Positions 11,201 to 20,723 of a stretch of DNA of 64,000 bases are shown here, in pieces. Under the pieces are notes generated by a model that saw nothing but the letters and a program-made list of their open reading frames with translations, did no database searches and was not told the origin of the DNA. The stretch lies in contig OZ020269.1 of NCBI GenBank assembly GCA_963971225.1, positions 105,060,486 through 105,124,485 of the forward strand. The letters run 5' to 3'. Position 1 is the first letter of the stretch; the number at the start of each line of letters is the position of its first letter. The DNA is from Melieria omissa (lineage: Eukaryota; Arthropoda; Insecta; Diptera; Ulidiidae). The translations under genes and the position numbers were made by a program.

Positions 11201-13939
11201 CCTCATCTTTAACTTTTCTGTTAGAAAGATTTTGTTTGCTTCAATTCGAAGTTGCTTCCTACACACCATTTCCTTTTGAAAATTATGTAATTTCCACATA
11301 GATATTTCTTATTGCTCACATTTAGAAATAGTTACTTTCTTTTGTGCGCTGTGTGGCAAATAAAAATACAAAACTTTTTAACCCTTTCAATACGACTTTT
11401 GGCCCAAAACACGTGTTGTGAAGTACTGACTACAAACTACTGTTTAGTCCCATCCCAGCTGGCCGGCCTTGATAGTCCAGCTGGTATCGCGCTGGCTTCT
11501 CATACCAAAGGCTCCATGTTCGATTCCTGGCTCGGGCTGGTGAACAATTCGTCTACTTCTATCGCTATCCACATGAAGGGAATGAGAATTACAAGAATCG
11601 CACAAGTGCGCTCTTGGCAGGCAACGGCAAAACCTCCAAGCGTGAACGAAAAACTGCCAATCGCCGTTCGGATTAGGCGTTAAACTGTAGGTCGCCTCCC
11701 CTTTCCCCATCCGCTTGAAATGTGTGCTGTAACATATGTTGGCAAAACAGTGTTGCATACGCATTTCAAAAACGGGTGAAATATGAGATATAACTCTCAT
11801 TTTCCTTCCCCTTCCTTCCTTCCTTCCTTCTCCCAGCACTTTAAAAGCGAATACTTTTCGCACCAGCAATTTTTGAACATTATCTTGGACTTATATATCC
11901 CCGCAGTATTGAAAGGGTTAAATTTCTGTAAACTTAAGAAGCAAGGAGAAAACTTGCTCCTGCTATGAGAATTGCCCTTTGATGTTCTGGTAGTTTGACA
12001 TGAATTCTTATATTTTAAACCAGGTTAATTTAACCCAGAACTGAGCTTAGGGTCCCTAACTTCCGGGGTAGAGATTGAGTTATTTAAATGAGTTCATACC
12101 CGTTTTGTTGTTCTTAACACTAAAATGTCCCATAAGTCCAACCCCCCTTAACTCTTTCGACCCCGAATTGGACACTGTGTTTCGATATTACTTTTTGTAT
12201 TTAAATCTTCAAACACTTTCCTAACGGCACACGACATTTGAAGTCGGCACGCCTCTTTTTTAGAGTCATAGAGCTAGTTTACTTTTAAACAATGTTAGCT
12301 TAAAACGGTTTAAATAAATTTTGTATCAATATTTTTTAGTTACAGAAATTATTTAATTACAGAATTATTATTATTATTTACAGAAATTATTTAATTAAAT
12401 TATTTAATATTTATAGACAAATACAAAATTATCACTTTTGATTTTATTTAACTATTTTTAAAGAAACAGGGTTTTGATCAAACGCGCCCAATTCGTAGAC
12501 TTCAATTAGAACACAAACTTTGCCTGATATCGCTGCAAATTGTTGGAAATTATTTTGGGTATAAAAGTAAAATTTTTTTTTAATTGATTTGAATTCACTT
12601 TTAAAAATATTTATTTTAATTTGTAATTAAAAATATTAAATTAAATTCTAAAAATATTAATAAATATTTCATTTTGCCTATTTAAATTTAACCCATAAAT
12701 CAATCGTAGCTTTTGCTATGAGATGACAAATAGGTGAAGTTGCTCTCAGGCAACTTTGGGGTCGAAAGGGTTAAAGGTCCAAATGAAATCATACAACAAA
12801 ATAGGCTTAAACATTTGTTCAAGAATATTTTAGGTTTTTGTATTTAACCCATTCGCTGCCAAGGACGAGTATACTCGTCTTTGGCAGGGTGTCATGCATT
12901 GCCAAGACGGGTATACTCGTCCTTCTTTAAATATGCAAGCTTTTATAACATGCAAGCTTTTGAATTAGCAAATTTTTTGTGGCCACAAACAATAACACTC
13001 AAAATATAAATGGCAATGGGAATGACCATATAATTTAGGCTTGGCAGCGAATGGGTTAAGTTAACTTCAAAAATAGTAAAACTCACCGAATATTTGCTTT
13101 CAGTGTTGCAATAAACTAATAAAAAACCTCTATGGGTCATAATGACCTCTTGGGCATTCTAGTGTTAAGAATATTTATTATTTATTCTCCAGAGCTCAGC
13201 TAGATTCTTCAGAAATGGTGAGACGCGTGACGTTAGCTTATTTACATTACCATCCCCACCCCCCCTCTTTACTCTTATCCCTTCATGCCTTTTTTCCATT
13301 CAACACTTGATTTTGCCTTTTAATCCGCACTGTTTTGTTTTACCTTTTTTACTTTATGTGTTGTCCATTGCAACTTTTGTTTGTAATTGTTGTTACGTCT
13401 TTCTTATCACATAATCATCGTTATCATCACTATTGTTATCGTCAGTGTCATCACGTGGTTACCGTAACTGAACTAAACCTGATTTTCCTTGTGTTCCACT
13501 TTAATCATATCTTTCCATTTTGCATATTAACAGTCAGTTCCCTACAAAAGCAAATTCTCCTTTGCCTGCCCCGAGCTTGTCCAAGCCTACCTCTTTAATT
13601 GGTTTTTAATCGCAGCTGATTTCCTTATTTTCTTCATTAATTGATTTCATTTCAGTTGATGATTCTAATTATTTAGATAATTTTTCAAATTGAATGACTT
13701 TATTGATCCAATAAAACACCATGTTCTACAGTTAACTAATGAATTTCAATTGTAATTTTTACAGCGTACACCCACATCCATACAATGCGTCGGCCGCTAG
13801 ACGCAACTATCGGTCAAAACACTCGAAACAGCATCAGCAGCCGCATTCGCAGTTAACAATAACCGAAATCACCGATGACGAGCCCGAGCCAACTCCAGCA
13901 CCAGCACCAGCAGTTTCAGCAACCAAATCAAAGCATTAA
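2190..13939 (+). CDS. Mlf: Mlf, myeloid leukemia factor (gene span, all coding exons)
   Basis: Homologue of MLF1/MLF2, an adaptor known in Drosophila to act with the DnaJ chaperone DnaJ-1 and to stabilise the RUNX factor Lozenge in blood cells. Exons 1-3 (2190-2242, 4023-4231, 4316-4784) join in frame to 243 codons plus two bases. The conserved MLF core is plain in exon 3: ATTSTKAGPGGIRETRKTV, then KKMAIGHHIGERSHII, then ERQEFINLDEDEAEDFD. Exon 3 ends in phase 2 and every downstream acceptor fits it: terminal exon 5867-5882, cassette 6845-7141, terminal exon 9447-9486 and terminal exon 13765-13939. Predicted products are about 248, 256, 301, 355 and 400 residues. Exon 1 ends and exon 2 starts with consensus splice sites. 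Introns contain several transposons. The 5' UTR start was not resolved. Confidence 0.95.
4023..4231 (+). CDS. Mlf: Mlf coding exon 2
   Basis: The acceptor TTTTTAG ends at 4022 and the first base completes the Gly codon from exon 1. It encodes a Met/Asn-rich stretch including MRSMNRLMNSLMPDPF, which aligns with the region around the 14-3-3 site of vertebrate MLF1. It ends one base into a codon before GTAAGC at 4232. The following intron is only 84 bases and the join reads GAT ATT GGC. Confidence 0.92.
4316..4784 (+). CDS. Mlf: Mlf coding exon 3, conserved MLF core
   Basis: Carries the most conserved part of the family (RETRKTV, KKMAIGHHIGER, QEFINLDEDEAEDFD), followed by an Arg/His/Asp-rich tail with PALPAPPQQSN. 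The donor GTGAGT is at 4785-4790. Ending after two bases of a codon fixes the phase that all alternative downstream exons share. Confidence 0.95.
5107..5230. repeat. 124 bp inverted-repeat island in Mlf intron 3
   Basis: GGTTAGAAT at 5107-5115 is mirrored by ATTCTAACC at 5222-5230. Between them the sequence is strikingly rich in CpG (GCGGCGCAAAACTG occurs in two variants), inside an otherwise AT-rich intron. It may be a small MITE, but no target duplication was recognised. Confidence 0.35.
5867..5882 (+). CDS. Mlf: Mlf alternative terminal exon a (very short)
   Basis: The acceptor TTACTTGCAG ends at 5866. The first base completes an Arg codon with the two bases left by exon 3, then TAT GAC AAA CAT TAA gives the tail RYDKH. 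Use of this exon yields a product of about 248 residues. The tail codes only four residues, so support is the splice site plus phase rather than homology. Confidence 0.6.
6845..7141 (+). CDS. Mlf: Mlf cassette exon, Ser/Thr/Pro/Ala-rich
   Basis: The acceptor ACTCAG ends at 6844 and the donor GTTTGT starts at 7142. Both ends are in phase 2, so the 297 base exon adds 99 residues without changing frame. It encodes low-complexity SSPTPTPTPTTTSTSTPL, then a poly-Ala/Asn part and RRAYRSHLTGASARRPLRT. If the donor is ignored the frame continues to a stop at 7326-7328, giving a possible intron-retained C-terminus. Codon use is GC-richer than flanking intron. Confidence 0.75.
7460..8260 (+). pseudogene. 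Degenerate non-LTR retrotransposon, RNase H and C-terminal part
   Basis: Broken pol remains. An RNase H domain is recognisable from FQAEIYAIARCAH through the open stretch 7585-7962 (LSDSQAAIKAF, LLPGHADIDGNEEADKLAR), giving the usual Glu, Asp and His/Asp positions. A second frame (7907-8260) continues with LRIITGILTGHCRLNYHL and ends LGNILRFLLDTGLTDEL. There is a stop before the RNase H part and at least one frameshift. The whole lies in an Mlf intron in the sense direction. It belongs to the group of LINEs that carry RNase H (R1/I/Loa-like), but is not the same family as the copies near 15, 22 and 26 kb. Confidence 0.8.
8290..8435 (-). repeat. Inverted second fragment of the same LINE 3' end
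   Basis: The minus strand reads ILKFLSIIGLTDEHRN, which parallels ILRFLLDTGLTDEL encoded on the plus strand just upstream (ending 8260). The two LINE ends therefore face each other around 8265-8295. This may be an inversion or a second insertion; it is too decayed to decide. Confidence 0.45.
8488..9017 (+). repeat. 115 bp tandem duplication split by a MITE
   Basis: The segment 8488-8600 (from TGAACTAGGTTTTTA through GAATACTCTTGGTTTGAGAG) recurs at 8904-9017 in the same orientation with about 85-90 percent identity by eye. The two copies were adjacent before the 293 bp MITE at 8607-8899 entered their junction. Confidence 0.75.
8607..8899. mobile_element. 293 bp MITE with 25 bp TIRs and 8 bp target duplication
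   Basis: The ends are perfect 25 bp inverted repeats (8607-8631 and 8875-8899, starting CATAGTATAATAATAAAGTA). They are flanked on both sides by CTATGAAC (8599-8606 and 8900-8907), an 8 bp target site duplication as made by hAT-type transposases. No coding capacity. Confidence 0.85.
9447..9486 (+). CDS. Mlf: Mlf alternative terminal exon b
   Basis: The acceptor TGTTTCTATGCAG ends at 9446. The exon continues the phase left by exon 3 or by the cassette and encodes the tail RDWRLYNPRFYRK before TAG at 9484-9486. Products would be about 256 residues without or 355 with the cassette. Thirteen in-frame residues rich in aromatic and basic side chains after a strong acceptor make chance less likely. 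Confidence 0.65.
10335..10436 (+). repeat. 20 bp tandem repeat, about five copies
   Basis: The unit CGTCGTCAGCTGCGCTTCAG repeats with few changes inside an Mlf intron. Each unit carries a CAGCTG-like E-box core. The apparent reading frames across it are by-products of the repeat. Confidence 0.75.
11133..11270 (+). repeat. 80 bp tandem duplication in Mlf intron
   Basis: The stretch starting TCATCTTTAACTTTTCTGTT occurs at 11133 and again at 11213 with near identity for about 60 bases. Only the spacer (CTTTCTTTCTCC) differs. Confidence 0.85.
11382..11917. mobile_element. TTAA-bounded MITE, family A (CCCTTTCAATAC)
   Basis: TTAA at 11378-11381 and 11918-11921 flank 12 bp inverted ends CCCTTTCAATAC / GTATTGAAAGGG. 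Length is 536 bp with no coding capacity. A tRNA-derived SINE makes up much of the interior. The TTAA duplication and CCC tip point to piggyBac-type mobilisation. Confidence 0.8.
11466..11690 (+). repeat. tRNA-derived SINE inside MITE A
   Basis: Bases 11466-11537 fold as a decayed tRNA. A box A like element (TAGTCCAGCTGG, 11473-11484) and a box B like element (TGTTCGATTCC, 11518-11528) are spaced as in a tRNA gene, and the partly paired acceptor stem is GCCTTGA with CTCGGGC. The anticodon arm is too damaged to assign an amino acid. A tRNA-unrelated body follows to about 11690. Not a functional tRNA gene. Confidence 0.6.
12152..12770. mobile_element. TTAA-bounded MITE, family B (CCCTTTCGACCCC)
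   Basis: TTAA at 12148-12151 and 12771-12774 flank ends CTCTTTCGACCCC and GGGGTCGAAAGGG. The 619 bp interior is very AT-rich and non-coding. Two further partial copies lie at 21121-21498 and 41905-43095, so the boundaries are supported by comparison. Confidence 0.85.
12848..13055. mobile_element. TTAA-bounded MITE, family C, with internal palindromes
   Basis: Perfect 16 bp inverted ends CCCATTCGCTGCCAAG / CTTGGCAGCGAATGGG, flanked by TTAA at 12844-12847 and 13056-13059. Length 208 bp. Inside the left end is the palindrome GACGAGTATACTCGTC (12864-12879), embedded in a longer near-perfect palindrome (12857-12886). A degenerate second copy of the core follows at about 12905-12921. Confidence 0.88.
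13765..13939 (+). CDS. Mlf: Mlf terminal exon c, main C-terminus
   Basis: The acceptor ATTTTTACAG ends at 13764 and the first base completes a Ser codon. It encodes SVHPHPYNASAARRNYRSK, then an acidic/Pro stretch TEITDDEPEPTPAPAPA and the end KSKH, stopping with TAA at 13937-13939. The HPYPYNA-RR-NYR pattern matches the C-terminus of long Drosophila Mlf isoforms as I remember them. Products are about 301 or, with the cassette, 400 residues. Confidence 0.88.
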
Positions 13940-14840
13940 GCCGCCGCGCCGAGAGGAACAGTGGAGACGAAAGCAAAGGGGGAAATCTATTGTAGTTAAA
14001 TCTTAGTTGCGAAATATTCTTGAGTGGGGGATTGTGTTGTGCTGTCGCACTGAATGATGAATGGATCTGAGTCTGCGTGACCGCATCCAAACAATTAAAA
14101 ATTATAAGGGAACAATAGCAGGAAGTTTGTGAATTTTGTATCGCAGAAAATCAAACAAACCGAGTAATTAAAAGCTGTAATGATTTGAAGTGACGATGCG
14201 GCAACTGCCCCAACATGAACCATGCACCAATTCCACGCACCCAACCAAACCCAAACGAATGCAGCTGCATAGTTACGCGCACAACATGTTGTCGCATGTG
14301 AGTGAATTGATGGTTGCGAGTTGTTGTGTCGGACAGGCAAAGCAGTGCTGCTCAATGAAGTCTGCGGGGTGGAGTTGTTTTCTACGAATTTGCTGTTATT
14401 TTAATTGATGTGTTTGCGAATGCAACAAGTGAAACAAGTGGAAATGTAATGAAAATCGTAGCAGCAACAATGTAGGCATTTTTTTGGGGCTTCTTTCGTG
14501 GTGTTGGTGGTCCGTGACACAGGTGTACCCGGTCCATCGCCTGCGTCCTACAATTTTGGTTAATTGTAAACATTTTGTCAGTATAGGTCTTACAATTCAC
14601 ACAGATCTATACAAATTTAACGAGCGTATTTCGTCAATGTCTCAGTTATTACACTAAATAAATTTCAAATATTCCATGAACACACAACAAATACGAACAC
14701 CGGATGTTATGGCAAAATTTTTGTGTGACATAGTACAGTAAAACAGTAATGAAGGAAGAAATTGTATACCACTTTACTGTTGTATTTCGCCTATGTGCTT
14801 GAAGTAATGTATTGAAGTGATTGAATGAATAAATAAACTC
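13940..14840 (+). other. Mlf 3' UTR with poly(A) signals
   Basis: No further gene is seen here. AATAAA occurs at 14657-14662 and twice at 14828-14837; either group could end the long Mlf transcript. The region is moderately AT-rich without repeats. Confidence 0.55.
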
Positions 14841-15602
14841 GTACTCTGTGACCCCCGTAAGTTAATTTTATGATTTAAAACGGCACTCGCGAACCATTAG
14901 CAGGTCAACACGAACGCAGTGCTGCAATATTCTAGAAATTCGGTCAAAACCGGCGGAGAAACGCATTGCTTCCGTATCAATGAATTGCACTTTTAACATT
15001 ATTTTAAACAGAGTTTTGAATTCCATGAGTTTTAAAAATTAATCAATGTTTCATTTTAGTTATTGGCATTTCCAAACACCTTTGTTTTCTAATATAATTT
15101 AAGTACCTCAATTCAAATTATCACAACTTTTTAAGTTTGTAAGCAAAACATTGTCAATTGCCGCATTTGCTCATTACTTTCATCATTTTATCATTTTGCT
15201 TTGACTTGGTAGATTGCAATTTTCATTGTTTGTTAAATTAGTCTAAGTAATATTTTACCTGTAATTCGTTTTGTTCAAAAGTTGCGCTTACTTTGCCTTA
15301 TATTTCACTTGGTTAAAACTATAAAAGCTATGCCTTGGTCTTTCAATTATAATTTTCTCAAAAACTTAAACAATGAACAATTTTAGGAATGTCTGCGTTC
15401 TCCATCTCCATTTGAAAAGTTCAATTCAAGCCGTATAATGAAAATTTGAATTTGAAGAATTAATTAAAATATGTAATACAAATAAAAATGTAATTGACAA
15501 CTTAAGAAAACGGAATATGTGGTCTTTCCTTTGTTGAGAGAAGGGTCAAGTTCGGGAAATTGAAAACATTCGAGTAGAAAGTTAAGCTATGGTAATACTT
15601 TG

Positions 15603-15873
15603 GTGCCTCTCGTCCAGTGATGTCTGCAGAAGCTGTGGAGATGAAAAAGAAGTGGAAACGGTCCAACACTACCTGTGCCACTGCCCGGCTCTGCAGGAGC
15701 GCCGTCTCCGTACCCTGGGGTCAAGGTTCCTGGCAGACTTGGCTTGCGCGGCAATAGTCGAAATTCCGGACAGAGAGCCACTGGTTAGCTCCAGAACCTT
15801 CCAAGGGATTCATAATGGGCCATTTTGGCCTCCGAGTGGAAGTGCGGCCTCTGGGTCGCACACAACCCTAACC
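15603..15873 (+). mobile_element. 5'-truncated LINE with CCTAA tail, copy 1
   Basis: Encodes the pol C-terminus with a Cys/His zinc motif (CRSCGDEKEVETVQHYLCHCP), then a short 3' UTR ending CCCTAACC. It is flanked by TAATACTTTG at 15593-15602 and 15874-15883, a 10 bp target duplication. Same family as the copies at 22193, 25852 and 57571. Confidence 0.9.
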
Positions 15874-16223
15874 TAATACTTTGTGAAATAGCGGTGTAGC
15901 GATATGTAAGTACAACTGACTTTTAAGTCGGACCGTGTTGGTGAATTATGGTACTTTAATTTTTTATGAAAATCGTTATTAATACCAATATTTATGCACA
16001 ATTTTTGGACGGTCATGCCTTTTCGAAAGTTGAATTTATTTGCAAAGAAAAGTACAATCATTGTATCTCCTATTTGACCAACAATTGTAGTCTTTACTTA
16101 GTTCACATTCAATTACAATACAACTAAAATAAAAAAGCCAAAATATTCTTGAAGTAAAATTACACTACAGTGGACAGGAGCCTAGTCCACGTTCCCAATA
16201 TCACCAGCCACTGAGCATTCAGC

Positions 16224-17208
16224 TCAGTTGTGTTCCATTTGCGCTTCCGACTCGCGCCAATTGCGTTTGATCATCTCGACAATTTGTTGGCAGAGTCGCG
16301 ACTTGGCAAAGTAATTGCCCATACAGAGCAGTATGAAAGCCCACGCCAGCAGTAGCACATAGTCGATCTGGGGCACTGGCTGCATGGGCAGCGGTCCGCT
16401 GACATCGCTTTCGAGTAGCACCGGCTCCGCGAGCTTGATGCCCGTGTGTCGTGTCACGAACGCATGGAAAGTGCCCACGTCGCTGTAGAATTTCACAATG
16501 GGTCGACCCTGATGGAAGAGCAGCAATGTGGGCAGCCCAACAATGCCGAATTCCGTATTGAAGCTGGGAAACTTGAAGGCATCGATGGCAGCAAAGCGCA
16601 GCGTCGGAAACAGCACCGGCAGCGAGTTGGCGTACGGCGCCACATGGGCGCAGCCCAAACTCGACTCGGTGTAGAAGAGCACAATGACACAGCTGCCGGG
16701 CTCGTGGCGTTTGGTCGCATTGCCAACGGGCTTGAGCAGTGCCACAATCTCCTTGACGCTCTGCATTATGAGCAGCGTGTTGTCGTTGCGAGTGGCGTTG
16801 GCATCGGCATGCTCCTGCTGCTGCAGACACTTGACCATTATGGGCGGCTTGCGACTGCTCTCGTTCACCGTGGACGGCAGCAGGTGCAGAATGTAGTGAT
16901 CGTCGGGCGCGCACTCGGTGCGATCGCGCTGCTGAATGTAGCGCAGAAAATCGTACACGCACTGGCCGCGCGAAACGCCCAGCTCGTCGAGCGTCATGTG
17001 TGCAATGTCCTTGATGCGGCTGCTGTTGCTGTTGTAGTCGCTACCACCGAAGAATTTGAAAATTGCCTGAAAAGCGGGCATCTCCGCCGAGATGACGCTG
17101 AGTGCTGCATTGGAAATGGAAAATGTGAGCGGTGAAGTGCGCGTGCAGTGGGAGATTATGCTTACACAGCGACAGCAGCAGCAGGATTCTCAGCAACGGT
17201 CGCAGCAT
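16224..17208 (-). CDS. TXNDC15-like transmembrane thioredoxin-fold protein
   Basis: Coding is complement of 16224-17104 plus 17166-17208, 307 residues, with a 61 base GT-AG intron. Exon 1 supplies the signal peptide (MLRPLLRILLLLSLSLS). The thioredoxin fold spans about residues 150-240 (VIVLFYTESSLGCAHVAPY through GLPTLLLFHQGRPIVKFYS, with the cis-Pro loop GLPT). A membrane segment IDYVLLLAWAFILLCMGNYF at about 261-281 precedes a short basic cytosolic tail, giving a type I protein of the secretory pathway. The redox CxxC is absent: only one Cys remains at that position, as I recall for TXNDC15, which is linked to cilia and Hedgehog signalling in vertebrates. The family call rests on this central block and topology. 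Confidence 0.88.
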
Positions 17209-17365
17209 GTTGGTGATTTACTTGGCGCAGGCAGTGGATTAAATATGTGTTCAATGCCGTGGAAAACAAATTGCCATTTGTTGTGCCCCACAAGGCGTTG
17301 GAGTATCAGCAAAACAGCAAAAACACGACGATGGCAAAAACAAAGTAAAGATTTACTTTGGCAAA

Positions 17366-17395
17366 CAGCTGTGCAGCTGTCAGTGGCAACAGCTG
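17366..17395. promoter_or_regulatory. Cluster of three CAGCTG E-boxes upstream of the TXNDC15-like gene
   Basis: CAGCTG occurs at 17366-17371, 17374-17379 and 17390-17395, about 160-190 bases before the start codon of the minus-strand gene. This is a plausible bHLH-binding cluster in its promoter region; it was judged from motif density alone. Confidence 0.3.
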
Positions 17396-17466
17396 TTGCT
17401 TGTCAGTGTAGTGCGAGCTCGTTGAATGTGGCAAAGCCAAGGCCAGGGTTGGCAAATGTTCGTTAA

Positions 17467-20400
17467 TTTGAAAAAAAGTTGCGCTTAAATTTAGAGAATT
17501 GCGAACAAGGCCAATTGAAAAGGTGGCCGCATAAGAGCGGCTAATATATATTTTTTATTCCTGATTGTTGAAGACTTGATTGTTAAAATTTTGTTTATTA
17601 TTGATTCGTTTATGATTTGAAAATTCGTTTCAAAATCAAACAAAAACACCTTGCATTATGACTTTGATTGTGCCACGAAAAAAACAAAAATAAAATAGAT
17701 TAAAATGTGTTTTTTCTTACCCAACAAACAATTTCTCGATATAAATTATTAGCGACAAATCCTCGAAATAGAATAGACTAGAATAGAATTGAAGAATTCG
17801 AAAATTTTCACGCGCATTTAAAAACGAGTTGTGTTTTACTTATAATCGTTATTTGATTTAAATAATGGAATGGTCCTGCGACAGTACTGTAAAATATAGG
17901 TTTTTTTCGTTAAAAAAATAAAATATTTTCGTTAAAGTATCGAAAGTATTGAGAGCAAGAAAAATTGCGTTGTAGAAACGATATCGAAATTTTTAAAATT
18001 TTTGACATCGTTACGATATCTTGGTTAACATAATTTTAATATCGCAACGACATCCAGATTTTTAAATACGTTATGATAGTGTATCGTTCTCGTTCTCGAT
18101 ATCAATTCAGACACTTTAGCAAATGAAAAAAATTCTTGTTTGCTTTGTCTCAAAAACGAGAAAAATTATCATCAAATGTTGTTAAACTCAAATTAAAAAA
18201 AACACGTATTTTTTATTCTTTAATATACTTTATTTTTGTAAGATTTTTTTTTAAAAAGACATTTGGCTGCATATCTGCAACAAAGCATTAAAACTTGTTT
18301 TTAGTTTAATATGTTTAATTTTAAAAGAAAATTTTTAAAGCAATTAAAGCGTTTGTGGTAACATACTCCTACTTCGCATTTTCCGTAAAGTGTTTGGGTA
18401 AAACCAGTATATTTTGAAACATTGCCATACAAAGTCTGGATTTCTTTTCCTCCAAGTAGTTTGATTTTGTCCTTTGCCTTCGAGTTATTATGGATTTTAG
18501 TGATATTCCAAAGCTTACATCCTTTTCAATTTGGTAATTTTCTGATAAACTTTCAGACATCCCAGGATTGGGGTCAAATATTGGATCATGTTCATAATGA
18601 TTGCTTGAAAAGTTCAAATCATCTTCAATTTTCATTACAAATTTACGATTTCATCTCCTGACAAAAACTTTGGAGCCATATTGGCGAAAATTTGTTGTCA
18701 CCGAGGCGCTTTGTTGCATTTCTCCAACCAGATGAATTATACTTTTTTTCTAAAGGAACCTTGTTACACTTCTGCAACCAAGAGGAATCGTAGACTATTT
18801 ACAATTTAATTACAATTTTCTTTAATTACATAAATTAAAAATATAAGATAATGTACTTACCAAGTATAATATTGTAATTAGAAAGTGTTTTTTAGTTTTT
18901 AATTCATAATTTTTAATCACTTTTGTTTTACTAAAATAAATGCGTGCAACTTTTCACAAGAACGGTAAAATAAGTGCTGTCAAGCAACATTTAGCTACTT
19001 TTCCCCACTATTAATGCCAGTATTTCCAAAAAGGAACGTTGCATATTTGTAAAATAGCAAAAAAGAGTAGTTTTGATAATTACTTGAGAAATTACGGGCA
19101 ATTTTTCGGATATGCAATTGTACCGTGTAAAGGGTTAACGATACCGTTTCTCTATCGTTTCGATATAGTTTGGTTTGCTGGGTTACCGCATCGCTTATAT
19201 CAAGAAGAAGAAGCGTGTGAGAAGTTTGAAAAAAATGGGGGAAAACAGTAACGAATTTATTTGCTTCTTCTTCTTCTTTTTTCAGAATTGGTACTCAAAG
19301 TTTTATTAAGTGCTCTGGTTAATAATAAATAAATAAATAAATATATAATAATAACAACAACAAAAAACCATTTAGAGTTCTCTAAAGGCAAATCAGTATT
19401 TATAAGATTACCGCAGAGATGTTTACAAAGAATTATCATTATATTAGAATTCTTGAAATTACTTAACACATTGAATTTTAAAGCGAACACTGCTGTGTTG
19501 CTGGACGAATTTTCGTCAACTTTGGTGAGGGAAACAAAGCTTAACCACAACATGCAATATGCTTATTCAATTCGATACAAAATCTGTTATGCCAAAAATG
19601 ACTTTGGGGCAAAAGGGTTTGATTGTATGTAACCTTGTCAGGTGTGAAGTTTAAGTTTTTGAGGTTAAGGTTGATTCGGTGCAATGAGAATGCAAATGCA
19701 ATTTGTTGGTATGTGTATTGCCGCAAGTGCTCAAGTTGGCAATGTACAAAATAATGATGGCGACCTCACATGCAGCGCAACCAAATGCGAACAGTGACAA
19801 ATACTGCAATGGGACACCGATGGGCGGCAACATTGCGACATTCTGTGCTATGAAGTATGTGGCAAAGCGGTTAGTTTTGGTGTTGGTGCGGGTAAAGAAC
19901 AGTGCAACTAAGTGGTTGTTTGTGGATTTCTGTATGGATTCGCATTTGATTTGAAACAGGTGCCCGGCGGTAGCAAATGTGTTTACCAACACTGAATAGT
20001 TGCGAATTGCATAAACGTTTAATGGAAATGTGCCTTGTGTGATGCATGAACGAAGGATTGAATGAATGGGTGCATCAAAGCATAGTTTACGGGGCAACCC
20101 AAACTGAACATTGCTTTTCAAAGCATTTTCTAACGTGTGAGTTGTCTCCCTTAATTTTTATGAATTTATTTAATATTCTTTAAAGACTTTCAAAATGTAT
20201 GCAGCAACCTTGTTATGTATAGCTTTAGTTGGTAAATAGTAGTTTGCTTGTTTAGTTGTTGTGTGTAGATATTTACTTCGGCTTCTCACTCACGCGAAAT
20301 TTTAATTTTTTCAACACGCTTGGCCCACTTTCGTTCGTCTTTCATGCGCTGCAGTCGCTGTTGTTGTTATTGTTGTATTGTATTATATTTTGTTGTTACT

Positions 20401-20720
20401 GTAATATTATATGTATATTCCTGTTGTTGTTATTGTTCTATTATGCATTTTGTGCATACTGGATTATGCATGAGCATCTGCACGACTGCATTCACTACTC
20501 GAATGCGTGTGCGTGCTTGTTGCGGCGCGCTTGTATGAGTGCGAGTACGTGTATGCATGTGTGTGTGCATGTAAAAGCCTCTTGCATGCTTGCCTGCGTA
20601 CACGATGTCTGTTGTCCTTGTACGGTATTTGTAAGTAGGAGCTGTGATTCTTCCAGTGCACACACACAACTATGTTTATATCGTACTTGTGGTTTTTGTT
20701 GTTGTAGCCATGTTGCATTA
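17467..20720. other. Gene-free AT-rich stretch
   Basis: No gene supported. 17930-18115 is rich in GATATCG/CGATATC words and may be an old repeat. The minus strand at 18369-18635 has an unrecognised 88 residue frame (acidic, starting MKIEDDLNFSSN). At 19127-19137 the words GTAAAGGGTTAACG look like a right end of a TTAA element, but no partner end was found. 19705-20110 reads like unique sequence. Confidence 0.4.
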
Positions 20721-20723
20721 TAT

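Noticed and set aside
11466..11537. Functional tRNA gene
   Set aside because: Acceptor and anticodon stems have several mismatches and the head continues into a SINE body; no terminator-like T run directly follows.
16219..16962. 247 codon minus-strand frame overlapping the TXNDC15-like gene
   Set aside because: It is Arg/His/Ala-rich with no motifs and overlaps a clear conserved gene in another frame.
16446..17135. 229 codon plus-strand frame opposite the TXNDC15-like gene
   Set aside because: Antisense shadow of GC-rich coding sequence; no recognisable domain.
18369..18635. 88 codon minus-strand frame as a gene
   Set aside because: Acidic N-terminus might belong to a decayed transposase, but no motif, partner exon or element ends could be identified.
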